A DNA stretch of 36,440 nt from an uncultured Akkermansia sp. (GCA_947626635.1 CANQSY010000009.1:1-36440); one strand, 5' to 3'; positions 1-8,083 are shown, counted from the first letter of the stretch. The notes: generated from the sequence alone by a model not told the origin. Numbers and translations are program-made.

Positions 1-101
1 CACTATTTCTGTCCAATTGATAATTCCTTTGTTCTCTTTTCCCTCGTTCGGTACACTCATTTTTGTCCGATTGCGCGCGTTTGCCCTGTCCATTTTGGGG
101 C

Positions 102-130
102 TTGACACCCGGTTGGGGGTGTGATATACT
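102..130 (+). promoter_or_regulatory. Sigma70-type promoter of the 3D-domain gene
   Basis: A perfect -35 box TTGACA (102-107) and a -10 box TATACT (125-130) are separated by exactly 17 bp. The predicted transcription start is near 137, which gives a leader of about 24 nt to the ATG at 161. Bases 1-101 upstream hold no gene I can support. Confidence 0.85.
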
Positions 131-160
131 GTCGGGGTATCGTCGGTGGTGGGTGAATCG

Positions 161-820
161 ATGGACCGACGAAGTAATGATTCCTACATCGTGAAGCACG
201 CTCAAAGATGGATAGGTTTGGCGCTGACCCTGCTCATGGCAGGTGGCGCTTACGGAGCGGGACAAAAGACGGCAAAGCCGGCGACGACGGCTGTGGTCAG
301 CCGTGATTTCATCATGCCTGCGGCGCCATCGCCCTCGGCACGCCCTAACCCCAAGTTGCCCAACCTCGGACGCGATAGGCACGGCATGCCGTTTTATCAT
401 CCCTCCCAGTTGAACCGCGTCGTGCGCACCACCGCTTACACGCACACGGAGATGGATCACCGTGGGTACGGTCCGCGCAACGCGATGGGGACAAGTCTCA
501 AGTACACCAACCAGGTACGCAGCGCGGCGGCCGATTGGTCGGTCTATCCCCTGGGTACCCGTTTCCGCATCAAGGGCGAGCCCTATATCTACGTCGTGGA
601 TGACTACGGTTCTGCTCTCGTAGGAACCGGCACAATCGACATTTATCAGCCGACCCGGGAATTGATGAAAAAGTGGGCCCTGCGCATCGTTGAGATTCAG
701 ATCATCCAGTGGGGGTCGTCCAGCCTGAGCATGAAAATGCTCGCCGGACGCACCGGCTACCGTCACTGCGCAAAAATGCAGGCTTCCCTCCGCGAGCAGG
801 ACAAGCACCGCAGGCGCTGA
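161..820 (+). CDS. Secreted 3D-domain protein (MltA-like double-psi barrel)
   Basis: A 219-aa protein with an N-terminal hydrophobic segment (about residues 16-35, ending AGGAYGAG) that reads as a signal peptide, so it should act in the periplasm or cell envelope. The C-terminal half matches the 3D domain, named for three conserved aspartates: SAAADWSVYPLGT, then YVVDDYGSALVGTGTIDIY, then a KKWALRIVEIQI strand. This domain shares the barrel of MltA lytic transglycosylases and Rpf/YocH-type wall enzymes, so a role in peptidoglycan turnover is plausible. No separate LysM or SPOR domain is visible. An in-frame GTG at 146 could extend the protein by five residues. I chose ATG 161 because the predicted transcript starts near 137 and the extension adds nothing recognisable. 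The gene stands alone, with 129 bp to prmA. Exact substrate unknown. Confidence 0.8.
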   Translation: MDRRSNDSYIVKHAQRWIGLALTLLMAGGAYGAGQKTAKPATTAVVSRDFIMPAAPSPSARPNPKLPNLGRDRHGMPFYHPSQLNRVVRTTAYTHTEMDHRGYGPRNAMGTSLKYTNQVRSAAADWSVYPLGTRFRIKGEPYIYVVDDYGSALVGTGTIDIYQPTRELMKKWALRIVEIQIIQWGSSSLSMKMLAGRTGYRHCAKMQASLREQDKHRRR

Positions 821-949
821 TTTCCCTTCTTGCTGCCCACCACTCACCGCCTAGCAACCGGAGACGCCGTTTATTCTTTGGTCTTTGCCATGGGGAGAAA
901 AAGGACAGATTGCTGAGGGTTTCGGACGAACATCGCATAGGGGCGCACC

Positions 950-1807
950 ATGTGGGTATGGAAGAAACAGATACGGGAAAGTAAGGAGTCGGAGTGGAGA
1001 GAACGACTGAGCCCTCAATCTCAGGGCATCGTCATGACGTCTCTCGCCGACAGGAAACGCACGCAGCTGGAGGTCTACTGCGAGAAGGAAGAAACAGCCC
1101 TGGCTCTCTATGGAGCGTACGGCGGCAGCTGCTCCCCCCTGCAGGAGAAAGATTGGGTGGCAGCGACGGCTCCGCGGCAACAGCGTCCGCTGCTCATCCG
1201 GGATCGATTGGTGGTCTGCGCCTCGACGGATCAGATCCCCGAACTACAGTCGCGCTACCCGGGACGCATCATCCTGGTGTTCCCGGCGGAATGCGCCTTT
1301 GGCACGGGGAATCATGCCACGACGGCGACGTGTCTGCGCTTGCTCTGCGATGAGGCACGGCAGCGAACTCCGGGGAGTTGGCGCGTGATCGATGCCGGCT
1401 GTGGCACGGGTATCCTGGGACTGGCGGCCGTCCGGCTGGGAGCGGCGGGAGCGTGCTGCTACGATTTCGACGCGGACGCCGTGCGGATAGCGCGCAACAA
1501 CATGCGCAGGAATGGGGCTCCTCGCTCGCTCTCTGTCTTTCGTGCCGATGTTTTCGAGTGGCTCCCGGAGCCGGAGCAGCGCGCCCACGTCCTGCTGGCC
1601 AACCTCTTTTCCGGCGTCCTGCAACGGGCCTTCCCGCGACTGCTCGCTTCCCTGGTCACCTCGGAAGGCAGCATCCTCATTGTCTCCGGCATCCTTCGCG
1701 AGCAGGCTGAGGACACTCTTTCCGCCGCGCAGGCCGCGGGTTTTTCCTTGATTCGTCGTGTTATTTGTGGTAAGTGGGTAACGTTCCAATTAACCCCGCG
1801 CCCATGA
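950..1807 (+). CDS. prmA: Ribosomal protein L11 methyltransferase PrmA
   Basis: A 285-aa cytoplasmic SAM-dependent methyltransferase expected to trimethylate ribosomal protein L11. The N-terminal third is the L11-recognition region. It is followed by the PrmA signature AFGTGNHATT (residues 116-125) and the SAM-binding motif VIDAGCGTG (146-154). A later motif, NLFSGVL, takes the place of the usual NI/NL-x-x-x-PL segment after the Rossmann core. The length fits the family (about 290). The start is the ATG in GCACCATGTGG, and no strong Shine-Dalgarno precedes it. The stop codon overlaps the tsaB start as ATGA, which implies translational coupling. Two translation-related genes therefore sit in one transcript. 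The L11 target is from family knowledge. It could also be a paralogue acting on another protein, but the motifs are good. Confidence 0.9.
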   Translation: MWVWKKQIRESKESEWRERLSPQSQGIVMTSLADRKRTQLEVYCEKEETALALYGAYGGSCSPLQEKDWVAATAPRQQRPLLIRDRLVVCASTDQIPELQSRYPGRIILVFPAECAFGTGNHATTATCLRLLCDEARQRTPGSWRVIDAGCGTGILGLAAVRLGAAGACCYDFDADAVRIARNNMRRNGAPRSLSVFRADVFEWLPEPEQRAHVLLANLFSGVLQRAFPRLLASLVTSEGSILIVSGILREQAEDTLSAAQAAGFSLIRRVICGKWVTFQLTPRP

Positions 1808-2430
1808 CGAACATCCTCGCCATCGAATGTTCCGGCGCGCGTGCCTCGCTCGCGCTGCATGCCGCCACGTCCCTCTCCCGCGCCTGGACCTCCCTGCAGA
1901 ATCACGATGCCTTTCTCTTCCCCGCCCTGCACGAGGCGCTGGAAAACCTCGGCACCTCCCCCCTTCCGCTCATCCTCGTCGGTTCGGGGCCTGGCAGCTA
2001 CGGAGGGGTGCGCGTAGCTCTGGCGGCAGCAGAAGGAATCGCCCTCGTGCGAGGGTCGCATGTGGTAGCCGTCCCCTCCTGGGCTCAGCTGAGCGCAAAA
2101 AACGGTTGCTCGATTCTCTCGGATGCCCGGCGCGGCGAATGGACCCTTCAGCGCGCCACCGGCGAGATTGAGGTGCTGACCTCCGAGGCCGTGCGCCAAC
2201 TCCTCGCGCAGGGGGAGGACATCCGCTCCGTGGAGCAAGAGGAACGCCTGCGCCGCTCCGGTATCGAACTCAAGCACACGGGTCTGACCCCCACCGCGGA
2301 AGGTCTCATCGCATACTGGCTCTCCCTGCCGAGGGAGGAGCAGGAAGCCCTGTCGGCTGTCCCTGCGGCCCCCATCTACGTGCGCGCTCCGCACATCACC
2401 ATCCCCAAGCGTAAACCCTGGGAATTCTAA
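1804..2430 (+). CDS. tsaB: tRNA threonylcarbamoyladenosine biosynthesis protein TsaB
   Basis: A 208-aa inactive-ASKHA-fold protein. TsaB is the scaffold partner of TsaD and TsaE in t6A37 tRNA modification in the cytoplasm. Diagnostic segments are the N-terminal ILAIECSG strand, the GSGPGSYGGVRVAL motif (about 60-73, equivalent to the GPGSFTGLR of well-known TsaBs) and SDARRGEW (about 106-113). The reading frame is open further upstream, but ATG 1804 places the family N-terminus correctly and gives a 4-nt ATGA overlap with prmA. The C-terminus ends at APITVRAP-like text (APIYVRAPHI), as is common in TsaB. Tight coupling to prmA suggests co-expression of translation-fidelity functions. Confidence 0.9.
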   Translation: MTNILAIECSGARASLALHAATSLSRAWTSLQNHDAFLFPALHEALENLGTSPLPLILVGSGPGSYGGVRVALAAAEGIALVRGSHVVAVPSWAQLSAKNGCSILSDARRGEWTLQRATGEIEVLTSEAVRQLLAQGEDIRSVEQEERLRRSGIELKHTGLTPTAEGLIAYWLSLPREEQEALSAVPAAPIYVRAPHITIPKRKPWEF

Positions 2431-2442
2431 CCGCTCTTTTTC

Positions 2443-2793
2443 ATGCCCCTGTCGGAAACAAGCAACTTCACCTGCCGGCGCTGCGGCTCCTGCTGCCGCT
2501 GGGAGGGGGACGTGTGCCTCACCGAGCAGGATATTTCCGCCATCTCCGCCTATCTGAACCTCAGCGAAACCGACTTCATCAACACCCACTGCCGGCTGCA
2601 GCGCAACCGACGCGGTCTCTCCCTCCTGGATGCCCCCGACGGCGCGTGCTGCATGCTGCGGTCCGACAACTCCTGCGCCATCCAGGACGTCAAACCGGCG
2701 CAGTGCCGTGATTTCCCTCTGCGCTGGAATTTTCCCGGATGGGAGCAGCGTTGTCCCGCCTCCTCTGCTTGGAAAGGAGGGAGCCCATGCTGA
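2443..2793 (+). CDS. YkgJ-family Cys-cluster (Zn/Fe-chelating) protein
   Basis: A 116-aa protein with the YkgJ/UPF0153 pattern. An N-terminal C-x2-C-x2-CC cluster (C11, C14, C17, C18) is followed by a central CC pair, the CAIQDVKPAQCRDFPL motif (Y/F-x-x-RP-type) and two distal cysteines. The family is thought to bind Zn or an Fe-S centre, and its biochemical role is not established. It starts 12 nt after tsaB and ends 7 bp inside the next gene, so it belongs to the prmA-tsaB run. The end of its coding sequence contains the strong Shine-Dalgarno of the ABC fusion. Its length is ordinary for the family. Confidence 0.8.
   Translation: MPLSETSNFTCRRCGSCCRWEGDVCLTEQDISAISAYLNLSETDFINTHCRLQRNRRGLSLLDAPDGACCMLRSDNSCAIQDVKPAQCRDFPLRWNFPGWEQRCPASSAWKGGSPC
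2775..2786 (+). promoter_or_regulatory. Strong Shine-Dalgarno that fixes the ABC-fusion start
   Basis: AGGAGG (2775-2780) lies 6 nt before the ATG at 2787, inside the 3' end of the ykgJ-like gene. It is the only consensus-strength ribosome binding site I found in the window. It favours ATG 2787 over an in-frame ATG at 2739. Confidence 0.8.
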
Positions 2794-5700
2794 AACGCCT
2801 CCGCTCCCGCGCCGCCGCCCTTGTGCCGGATCTCCTGCGCTACCTCCTCCGTCTGCGTGGCTTCCTCGCCTCCCTCTTCAACCGTGTCCCGCGCCGCATC
2901 GGACCCAAAACCGAATCGCGTCGGGCGCACGCCGGCATCATCGTGAACCTCTTCGCCTCCATCATGTGTCGGGTGGAGGGTCTCGGTGTCGAGGATATGG
3001 ACACCACGATGGATATCCTACGCTACGACTTCCCCAATGTCGAGCACAGCTGGCTCGCCGCGCGTTTCCAAAACGCCTACCGAGCCTCCTTCCCCCTGGA
3101 AATCACTCTACGACTCGCCGCAGCCGACCGCACCCAGGCCGAGCGCTACTCGCTCGCTATCGAAATCCTCACCATGCTCCACCGCGTCGGCGCCGATCTC
3201 TCTGATCCCGAGCTCTTCGCCGAAGTCACAGCAGGTCTCGGTCTTCCGGGCGCCGACCGCGAGCTCGAGTCGCTCATCGCCACTCCGGGAGCCACCCCCA
3301 AGCCCCCCATTGAGTCCATCTCCTTCTCCGGACAACTCGGACGCGGCAACGTCACTCTCTCCTCGGCCGATGAAAACGTCCGTTTCCGCGCCCTGCGCTG
3401 CGTGAACCTCCTCGTCATCGTCAACGATTCCCACGTCCCTCTCTCGGTTCGTGGACACACCCTGCACCGCGGCGATGTCATCCCCATCTCCACCGGACAA
3501 ACCGTCGACCTCGTCGAAAACTCCCTCAGCTACTCCACCATCCTCGGCCTTATCCAGGCGCACTACGCCGGCGTTCGCTTCATCTGTTACATCGGCATGG
3601 AAGAGGATGACTCCATCTCCATCTCGCGCCAGCGTCCGCTCAATGCCGTCGCCCGCGTTACTTTCGGTGTCCATGTCGAAATCGAGATCCTGCGCAGGGA
3701 TGCCCACTTCGTGCTGGATGGCTCTCCCCTCCAGCAGGGGGATGTCGTGTGCACCACCTACTTCACCCCCTTCTTCGTGCGCGGTACGGGTCCCTACACC
3801 TTCATCGACCTCCATTCCACCGGCGACTCCGGCCACAGTTTCCAGCTCGACCCCCGCACGCGCAAGGTTGTCGTCACCAACCTCCCCTACATGAACAAGC
3901 CCGGCGCGCTCATGCTCGCCCCCGGTCTCGCCCCGGGCATGGTCTTTGAGGTCAGCTACTCGCGCGCCACCAACCGCGGCATGCTGCGCGTACTCGAGGG
4001 CGATGCGCACGCCCTCACGGTGTCAGGTCTCCCGGTGCGCGGGGAGGCAGAGCTCAAGGATGGCGACCTCATCGCTCTGTCGTCCGTGCAGTTTTTGCGC
4101 TGCCGCTTTTCCGCCGGTGTGCTGGATGAAGAGTCAAGCCTCATCACTTCCCTGCACGTCTCCGGTCTCACGCGGGATTTCGTGCGCTCCGGGCGCGTCG
4201 TGGACAACATCGACTTCTCCCTGCAGCGCGGGGAGATGGCGTGCATTCTCGGTCCCAGTGGATCCGGCAAGTCCACCCTGCTGAGTATCCTCGCCGGCCA
4301 CCTCTCTCCCTCCCTTGGTTCCGTTCGCTACAACGGCGAGCTGCTCACCCCGGAAAATATCTCCCTGCGCCAGCATATCGCTTTCATTCCCCACGAGGAC
4401 ATCCTCGATGAAGCCCTCACCGTCGGCGAACACGTGTACCAGGCTTCCCTCGCCCGCCGCCCCCGCCTCAACCATGCCGACCGCATGCGCCGAGTCCTTG
4501 CCGTCCTCAACTTTGTCGGCCTCGGCTCTCTCACCAAACGCAGCGTCGGTCGCGCCGGCGAACGCACCATCTCCGATGGCGAGCGCTCGCGCCTCAACCT
4601 CGGACTGGACCTCACCGGCACCGCCGAGGTCTTCCTTATCGATGAGCCCATCAGCGGTCTCTCCTCCGGCGACGCCGAACGCGTCATTCAAACGCTGGAG
4701 AGCATGTCCGCCGGACGCATCCTGATATGCACCCTCCACCGCCCTGCCCAGTCCATTCTGAACCGCTTCAGTAAGGTCATGGTCCTCAACGCGCGCGGGC
4801 AGATGGCCTTCTGGGGCACCCCGACGGAAATGGTGCAGTACTTTCAGGAAGCCGCGCGCGAGATGAGTCTGCACGTGAGCCGCGAGGCCATTGCCGCGGG
4901 CGGAGCCGACTACGTCTTCGAGGTGCTGGAAGCAACCTCCGCCCGCCTGGGCAACCGTCCCGCCGCCAGCGTCGGCATGTGGCAGGAACGCTACGAAAGC
5001 TACGTCTACCGCCACCAAGGCACTCACCCCGCGCATGACTTCGCCGGCGAGGAACCGCGCGATGAGAAGCGTCCGCAGGTGCCGCCCCTTCCCCGCCGCT
5101 CCCTGCTGGAGCTCCTGCGCCTCTTCTGGCTCTGGATTCTGCGCTCCTTCCTCGGACGCGTCCGCAGCCGTATGGGTCTCTATGCCCTTTTGCTGGAGGG
5201 TCCCGTGCTCGCCCTGCTCATCGCCGGCACCCTGCGCGCCGCGAGCGAATCGCCCTACACCTACTACAAGGCGCTTCACATCAACGAGTATCTCTTCCTC
5301 TCCCTCGTGCTGGCCATGTTCTTCGGGCTCACGGATGCCGCCTGTGAAATCCTGCGCGATCGCTTGCTCCTGCGACGCGAGAGCAACTACAAGCTCTTCA
5401 TCACCGGCTACCTCACCGCCAAGTGCCTCGTCATCACCGCCATCGCCGCCGTCCAATGCGCCCTCTACCTCCTCGTCGGCAACGCCATCCTCTCCATCCA
5501 CGAGATGTTCTGGTCGCACCTCGCCGTCATGGTCCTCACAGCTTTCGTCGGCATCTCCCTCTCACTCGCCGTCTCTGCCTTCGTCCGATCTGAGCGCACA
5601 GCCCTCAATATCGTCCCCCTTCTCCTCGTCCCGCAGATCCTGCTCGCCGGCGCTCTCGTCCGCTTTGAGGAAATGAATGAGTTTGCCCCCTCCATCCCCA

Positions 5701-6380
5701 TCTCCCTCCCCCACAGTGTGGATCAAGCCCTCTCCAACCTCCGCCACCGCGTCGCTTACCAGGACGAGACCACCCACGACATCCTCACCAAACCCGTCCC
5801 CCTCATCGCCGAGTTCTGTCCATTGCGCTACGCCTTCGAGATGATGTTTGTCCTCCAGGCCACCGACAACCTCTGGGAGGTCGAGAACCGAGCCATCGAC
5901 AAAGTGCGCGACTCTCTCAAGCAACACGGCTCGGACGATGACGTCCGCTTCATCCAACGCGCCGCCCTCCTCCTCAACACAACCGCCCCCGACGCCCGCG
6001 AAGCTCGCTCCATCCTGCGCCGCACCCGCAAAATTGCCCTCAACCGCGACGAACAGAGCCTGCTCGACTTCTCGGCTCAGCTCGAGAAGCGTACCCCCAC
6101 TCCTTCCTCCCTCCCCCTCGAATTCTTCTTCTCCAACCGCCGCCTCGTTGCCATCTCCGAAGGCGTCAACACCGCCCGTAAAGACTCCCGCCTCAACGAA
6201 CACCGCGGCTTCTTCCTCTCCCCTCGCCAAGCCCCGCCTCTGGGCTGGATCGACCAAGAAACGGACGCCGGCTCCGTCTCCACCATCGCCCGCAATGGCA
6301 TCTACCTCTTCATCATGGGCCTCATTCCCATCCTCATTGCCGCCCGTCGCCTCCGTCGCCTCTGCCGCACACGAGGTTAA
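2787..6380 (+). CDS. TerB-like / FHA-like / ABC ATPase / ABC-2 permease fusion transporter
   Basis: A 1197-aa ABCG-like half-transporter with a long N-terminal regulatory part. Residues about 45-160 read as a TerB/DjlA-like helical domain. Residues about 180-470 are beta-rich, with recurring L-x-x-GD-x-I/V turns (LHRGDVIPI, LQQGDVVCT, LKDGDLIAL) like FHA domains, though the canonical S-x-x-H motif is not evident. The ATPase follows: Walker A GPSGSGKS (about 488-496), a variant signature ISDGERSRLNLGLDL (SDGE instead of SGGQ, about 594) and Walker B FLIDEP with an H-loop CTLHRP. Six membrane segments follow after about residue 795, the last at the extreme C-terminus, as in ABC-2 permeases. The order FHA-like, ABC, permease resembles mycobacterial Rv1747. 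The substrate is unknown, perhaps a cell-envelope lipid or glycan. The gene overlaps the upstream one by 7 bp and has its own strong RBS. Third codon positions are strikingly C-rich. Confidence 0.75.
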   Translation: MLKRLRSRAAALVPDLLRYLLRLRGFLASLFNRVPRRIGPKTESRRAHAGIIVNLFASIMCRVEGLGVEDMDTTMDILRYDFPNVEHSWLAARFQNAYRASFPLEITLRLAAADRTQAERYSLAIEILTMLHRVGADLSDPELFAEVTAGLGLPGADRELESLIATPGATPKPPIESISFSGQLGRGNVTLSSADENVRFRALRCVNLLVIVNDSHVPLSVRGHTLHRGDVIPISTGQTVDLVENSLSYSTILGLIQAHYAGVRFICYIGMEEDDSISISRQRPLNAVARVTFGVHVEIEILRRDAHFVLDGSPLQQGDVVCTTYFTPFFVRGTGPYTFIDLHSTGDSGHSFQLDPRTRKVVVTNLPYMNKPGALMLAPGLAPGMVFEVSYSRATNRGMLRVLEGDAHALTVSGLPVRGEAELKDGDLIALSSVQFLRCRFSAGVLDEESSLITSLHVSGLTRDFVRSGRVVDNIDFSLQRGEMACILGPSGSGKSTLLSILAGHLSPSLGSVRYNGELLTPENISLRQHIAFIPHEDILDEALTVGEHVYQASLARRPRLNHADRMRRVLAVLNFVGLGSLTKRSVGRAGERTISDGERSRLNLGLDLTGTAEVFLIDEPISGLSSGDAERVIQTLESMSAGRILICTLHRPAQSILNRFSKVMVLNARGQMAFWGTPTEMVQYFQEAAREMSLHVSREAIAAGGADYVFEVLEATSARLGNRPAASVGMWQERYESYVYRHQGTHPAHDFAGEEPRDEKRPQVPPLPRRSLLELLRLFWLWILRSFLGRVRSRMGLYALLLEGPVLALLIAGTLRAASESPYTYYKALHINEYLFLSLVLAMFFGLTDAACEILRDRLLLRRESNYKLFITGYLTAKCLVITAIAAVQCALYLLVGNAILSIHEMFWSHLAVMVLTAFVGISLSLAVSAFVRSERTALNIVPLLLVPQILLAGALVRFEEMNEFAPSIPISLPHSVDQALSNLRHRVAYQDETTHDILTKPVPLIAEFCPLRYAFEMMFVLQATDNLWEVENRAIDKVRDSLKQHGSDDDVRFIQRAALLLNTTAPDAREARSILRRTRKIALNRDEQSLLDFSAQLEKRTPTPSSLPLEFFFSNRRLVAISEGVNTARKDSRLNEHRGFFLSPRQAPPLGWIDQETDAGSVSTIARNGIYLFIMGLIPILIAARRLRRLCRTRG

Positions 6381-6415
6381 CCGCCCGCTTGCACGTAGAG
6401 CGCGAATTCCCCACA

Positions 6416-6468
6416 TCGTAAATCGTAATTCGTAAATCGTAAATAGGCGCCGCCAGGCGCCCGGCGCC
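6416..6468 (+). repeat. Heptamer/hairpin element copy 1
   Basis: Four in-phase heptamers (TCGTAAA, TCGTAAT, TCGTAAA, TCGTAAA at 6416-6443) are followed by TA and three GGCGCC blocks (6446-6451, 6456-6461, 6463-6468). The linker GAATTCCCCACA lies upstream. The region from about 6408 to 6490 is almost repeated at 8038-8105. Confidence 0.85.
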
Positions 6469-6535
6469 TCCGCCCCCTTCCTACTACCCCGCACGCAACG
6501 ACCCTTGAAATTCCGCTACGCATCGGCTTAGCTGG

Positions 6536-6598
6536 AACGCGCTTTGCGCGCGAATTCCCTGAAATCGTAAATTGACTCGTAGGCACCCCATTGCCTAC
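6536..6598 (+). repeat. Heptamer/hairpin element copy 2
   Basis: The 5' hairpin CGCGC, loop TTT, GCGCG lies at about 6538-6550. The linker GAATTCCCTGAAA follows, then heptamer TCGTAAA (6565-6571) and a degenerate second unit. The 3' hairpin is GTAGGCA (6579-6585) pairing with TGCCTAC (6592-6598). The heptamer array is shortened compared with the other copies. Confidence 0.7.
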
Positions 6599-6655
6599 TC
6601 GCCCTGCGGGCAACGCATCCGCGTTGTCCAACCTGCCTTGCAGCCGCCGGCAGTC

Positions 6656-6699
6656 TTGTAATTCGTAAATCGTAAATAGGCAAACGCTCCGCGTTTGCC
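6656..6699 (+). repeat. Heptamer/hairpin element copy 3
   Basis: TTGTAAT, TCGTAAA, TCGTAAA (6656-6676) are followed by TA and a perfect 9-bp stem: GGCAAACGC (6679-6687), loop TCC, GCGTTTGCC (6691-6699). Confidence 0.85.
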
Positions 6700-6730
6700 C
6701 TGCCCGTTATTCAACATCCTGCGAACGGGA

Positions 6731-6754
6731 GGGGTCAACACGCCTGTTCACCCC
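6731..6754. promoter_or_regulatory. Imperfect palindrome before the YD-repeat gene
   Basis: GGGGTcAACA (6731-6740), a CGCC spacer, then TGTTcACCCC (6745-6754). The arms pair with one C/C mismatch. It ends 13 nt before the ATG at 6768. It could be an operator or a 5'-leader hairpin. No protein partner can be inferred. Confidence 0.4.
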
Positions 6755-6767
6755 CTCGTCGCTTACC

Positions 6768-7964
6768 ATGATCCAGCACTTCTTCAAACGCCTATCCGAC
6801 TTTTTTCGTTACACGTGGGGATACATGGGGACATTGGCGGCCATGGGGTTGCTCATCGGCGTACTCGGCATGGGGATCTACCATGCTCTGACAAAAGATG
6901 CGGAATTCCAGTCCATCCGCTGCTACAGCGGTCTCTTCAACAGCTCTGATGCTTCCGAACCCACAGGCATCGACGAGTTACCGTCCGGCGCCCTTCCCGC
7001 CGTGCCCCATCTTCGTTTTGAATACGGCAAGGACGGCCGCCTTGAGCGCCTCGTGCATATCAGCGCTGAGGGACGCATCACGCCCATGCCCAACTCCAAC
7101 GTTGCGGAACAGCGACTCGCCTACGATGAGGAGGGACGCCTCATCTCCAAAAGCAACTACACCGCCGCCGGCGAGCCCACAACGGATGCCTCCGGTGTCC
7201 ATGCCCGCGTCTTCCGCTACAATGATGACGGACGCGTCGTCTGCACCACCTTTCTGGACCGCGCCGGAAAGCCCACTGTCCCCCGCATGCCCGGCTATGC
7301 CATGGAGTGCACCAGCTACGATGAGCATGGACGTCCCACTTCCATCGAATACAAGGATGGACAAGGCAACCCCATCATCAACTCGCGAGGGGAATCCCAC
7401 ATCGTCTTCTTCTACGACGACTCCCGCGGTACCTCCACCCGCACGAATCTCATAGCCAACACCCCGGCCGACAACGCCCTCGGCATCGCCAAAGAAGTCT
7501 GCGAGCACACGGCGGACGGCAAGTGCTGCGTCACCTCATGGTACACGGCAGCCGGCGCGCACGCGCACCATCCTACCTCCGGCGCGTGCTCCGTCATGTC
7601 CGATTCCTCACGCGATGGCACGATGCGCCGCGAACGTTATTGCAGCGAGAACGGCACCATGCAACGACGCGGCGCCGTCTGTGCTGAAAAGCTCACCCGC
7701 CTCGCCCCCGGCGGTCAGGTCGAGTGGGAATGCTTCAACGATGCGGATGGTCTCCCCTGCCTCAACTCAGCCCTTGGTTACGCCGAACGCGTCTGCGAAT
7801 ACGGTCGCGACGGCGCCCTCACCCGTGAATTCTTCTGGGATGCCGAAGGGAACCCGAGCGATTGCTACGAGAAACGCTACTGCCACACCCCCACCGGCAC
7901 CATCGTCCTTTCCCTCCTCTCCAACGGCTCCACCGAACTCAAAAAACTACCCCAAACTTTCTAA
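6768..7964 (+). CDS. Membrane-anchored YD-like repeat protein of unknown function
   Basis: A 398-aa protein. One hydrophobic segment at about residues 20-40 (MGTLAAMGLLIGVLGMGIYHAL) should anchor it in the inner membrane, with the rest outside the cytoplasm. The remainder is built from imperfect repeats of about 45 residues. Each has a YDEEGRL-type turn (also YNDDGRV, YDEHGRP, EYGRDGAL) followed by a DxxGxP-type turn (AAGEPTT, RAGKPTV, GQGNPII, ADGLPCL, AEGNPSD) and often a GY segment. This recalls RHS/YD and related bacterial repeat families, but I cannot assign a named one. There is no catalytic motif. The cysteine content of the second half is notable. The start is ATG 6768, without a visible Shine-Dalgarno. 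The gene sits alone between two repeat clusters, as though inserted or isolated there. Function unknown. Confidence 0.65.
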   Translation: MIQHFFKRLSDFFRYTWGYMGTLAAMGLLIGVLGMGIYHALTKDAEFQSIRCYSGLFNSSDASEPTGIDELPSGALPAVPHLRFEYGKDGRLERLVHISAEGRITPMPNSNVAEQRLAYDEEGRLISKSNYTAAGEPTTDASGVHARVFRYNDDGRVVCTTFLDRAGKPTVPRMPGYAMECTSYDEHGRPTSIEYKDGQGNPIINSRGESHIVFFYDDSRGTSTRTNLIANTPADNALGIAKEVCEHTADGKCCVTSWYTAAGAHAHHPTSGACSVMSDSSRDGTMRRERYCSENGTMQRRGAVCAEKLTRLAPGGQVEWECFNDADGLPCLNSALGYAERVCEYGRDGALTREFFWDAEGNPSDCYEKRYCHTPTGTIVLSLLSNGSTELKKLPQTF

Positions 7965-7970
7965 TGCCCC

Positions 7971-8083
7971 ATCACGCAACGACCCCGGAAATTCCGCTAC
8001 GCACCGGCTCAGCTGGAATGCGCTTTGCGCGCTAGCTTCCCACATCGTAAATCGTAAATAGGCGCCGCCAGGCGCCCGGCGCC
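7971..8083 (+). repeat. Heptamer/hairpin element copy 4 with upstream module
   Basis: The module CGCAACGACCCCGGAAATTC (7975-7994) leads into GCTACGCACC and a hairpin TGCGC/TTT/GCGCG. The linker CTTCCCACA follows, then two heptamers TCGTAAA (8045-8058), TA, and GGCGCC blocks at 8061-8066, 8071-8076 and 8078-8083. It closely matches copy 1 and the text after it on the other side of the YD-repeat gene. Confidence 0.85.

Larger units (their letters stand above)
6381..6767. other. Repeat-filled intergenic region upstream of the YD-repeat gene
   Basis: This 387-bp gap holds no ORF I can support. It contains three copies of the heptamer/hairpin element (listed separately), the module CGCAACGACCC...GAAATTCCGCTACGCA (6493-6522) that recurs downstream of the next gene, a hairpin at 6609-6628 (GGCAACGC, loop ATCC, GCGTTGTC), and an imperfect palindrome just before the start codon. 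No convincing promoter was found. Confidence 0.7.

Noticed and set aside
1..101. End of an upstream gene at the window edge
   Set aside because: No frame across 1-101 gives a convincing C-terminus, and the sequence looks non-coding.
146..160. GTG start at 146 for the 3D-domain gene
   Set aside because: It adds five residues without support, and the ATG at 161 is better placed relative to the predicted transcript start and signal peptide.
1459..2589. Minus-strand open frame of 376 codons across prmA, tsaB and the YkgJ-like gene
   Set aside because: It runs antisense over three genes with good motifs. There is no recognisable product.
4134..5519. Minus-strand open frame of 461 codons opposite the ABC fusion
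   Set aside because: It lies exactly over Walker, signature and membrane segments of the real gene. Its Glu/Gly/Ala-rich composition is the complement of C-ending codons.
6416..6443. Heptamer arrays considered as a CRISPR or phage attachment site
   Set aside because: The repeats are 7 nt with no spacers, no cas genes and no integrase, and the same arrays recur at many unrelated intergenic sites.
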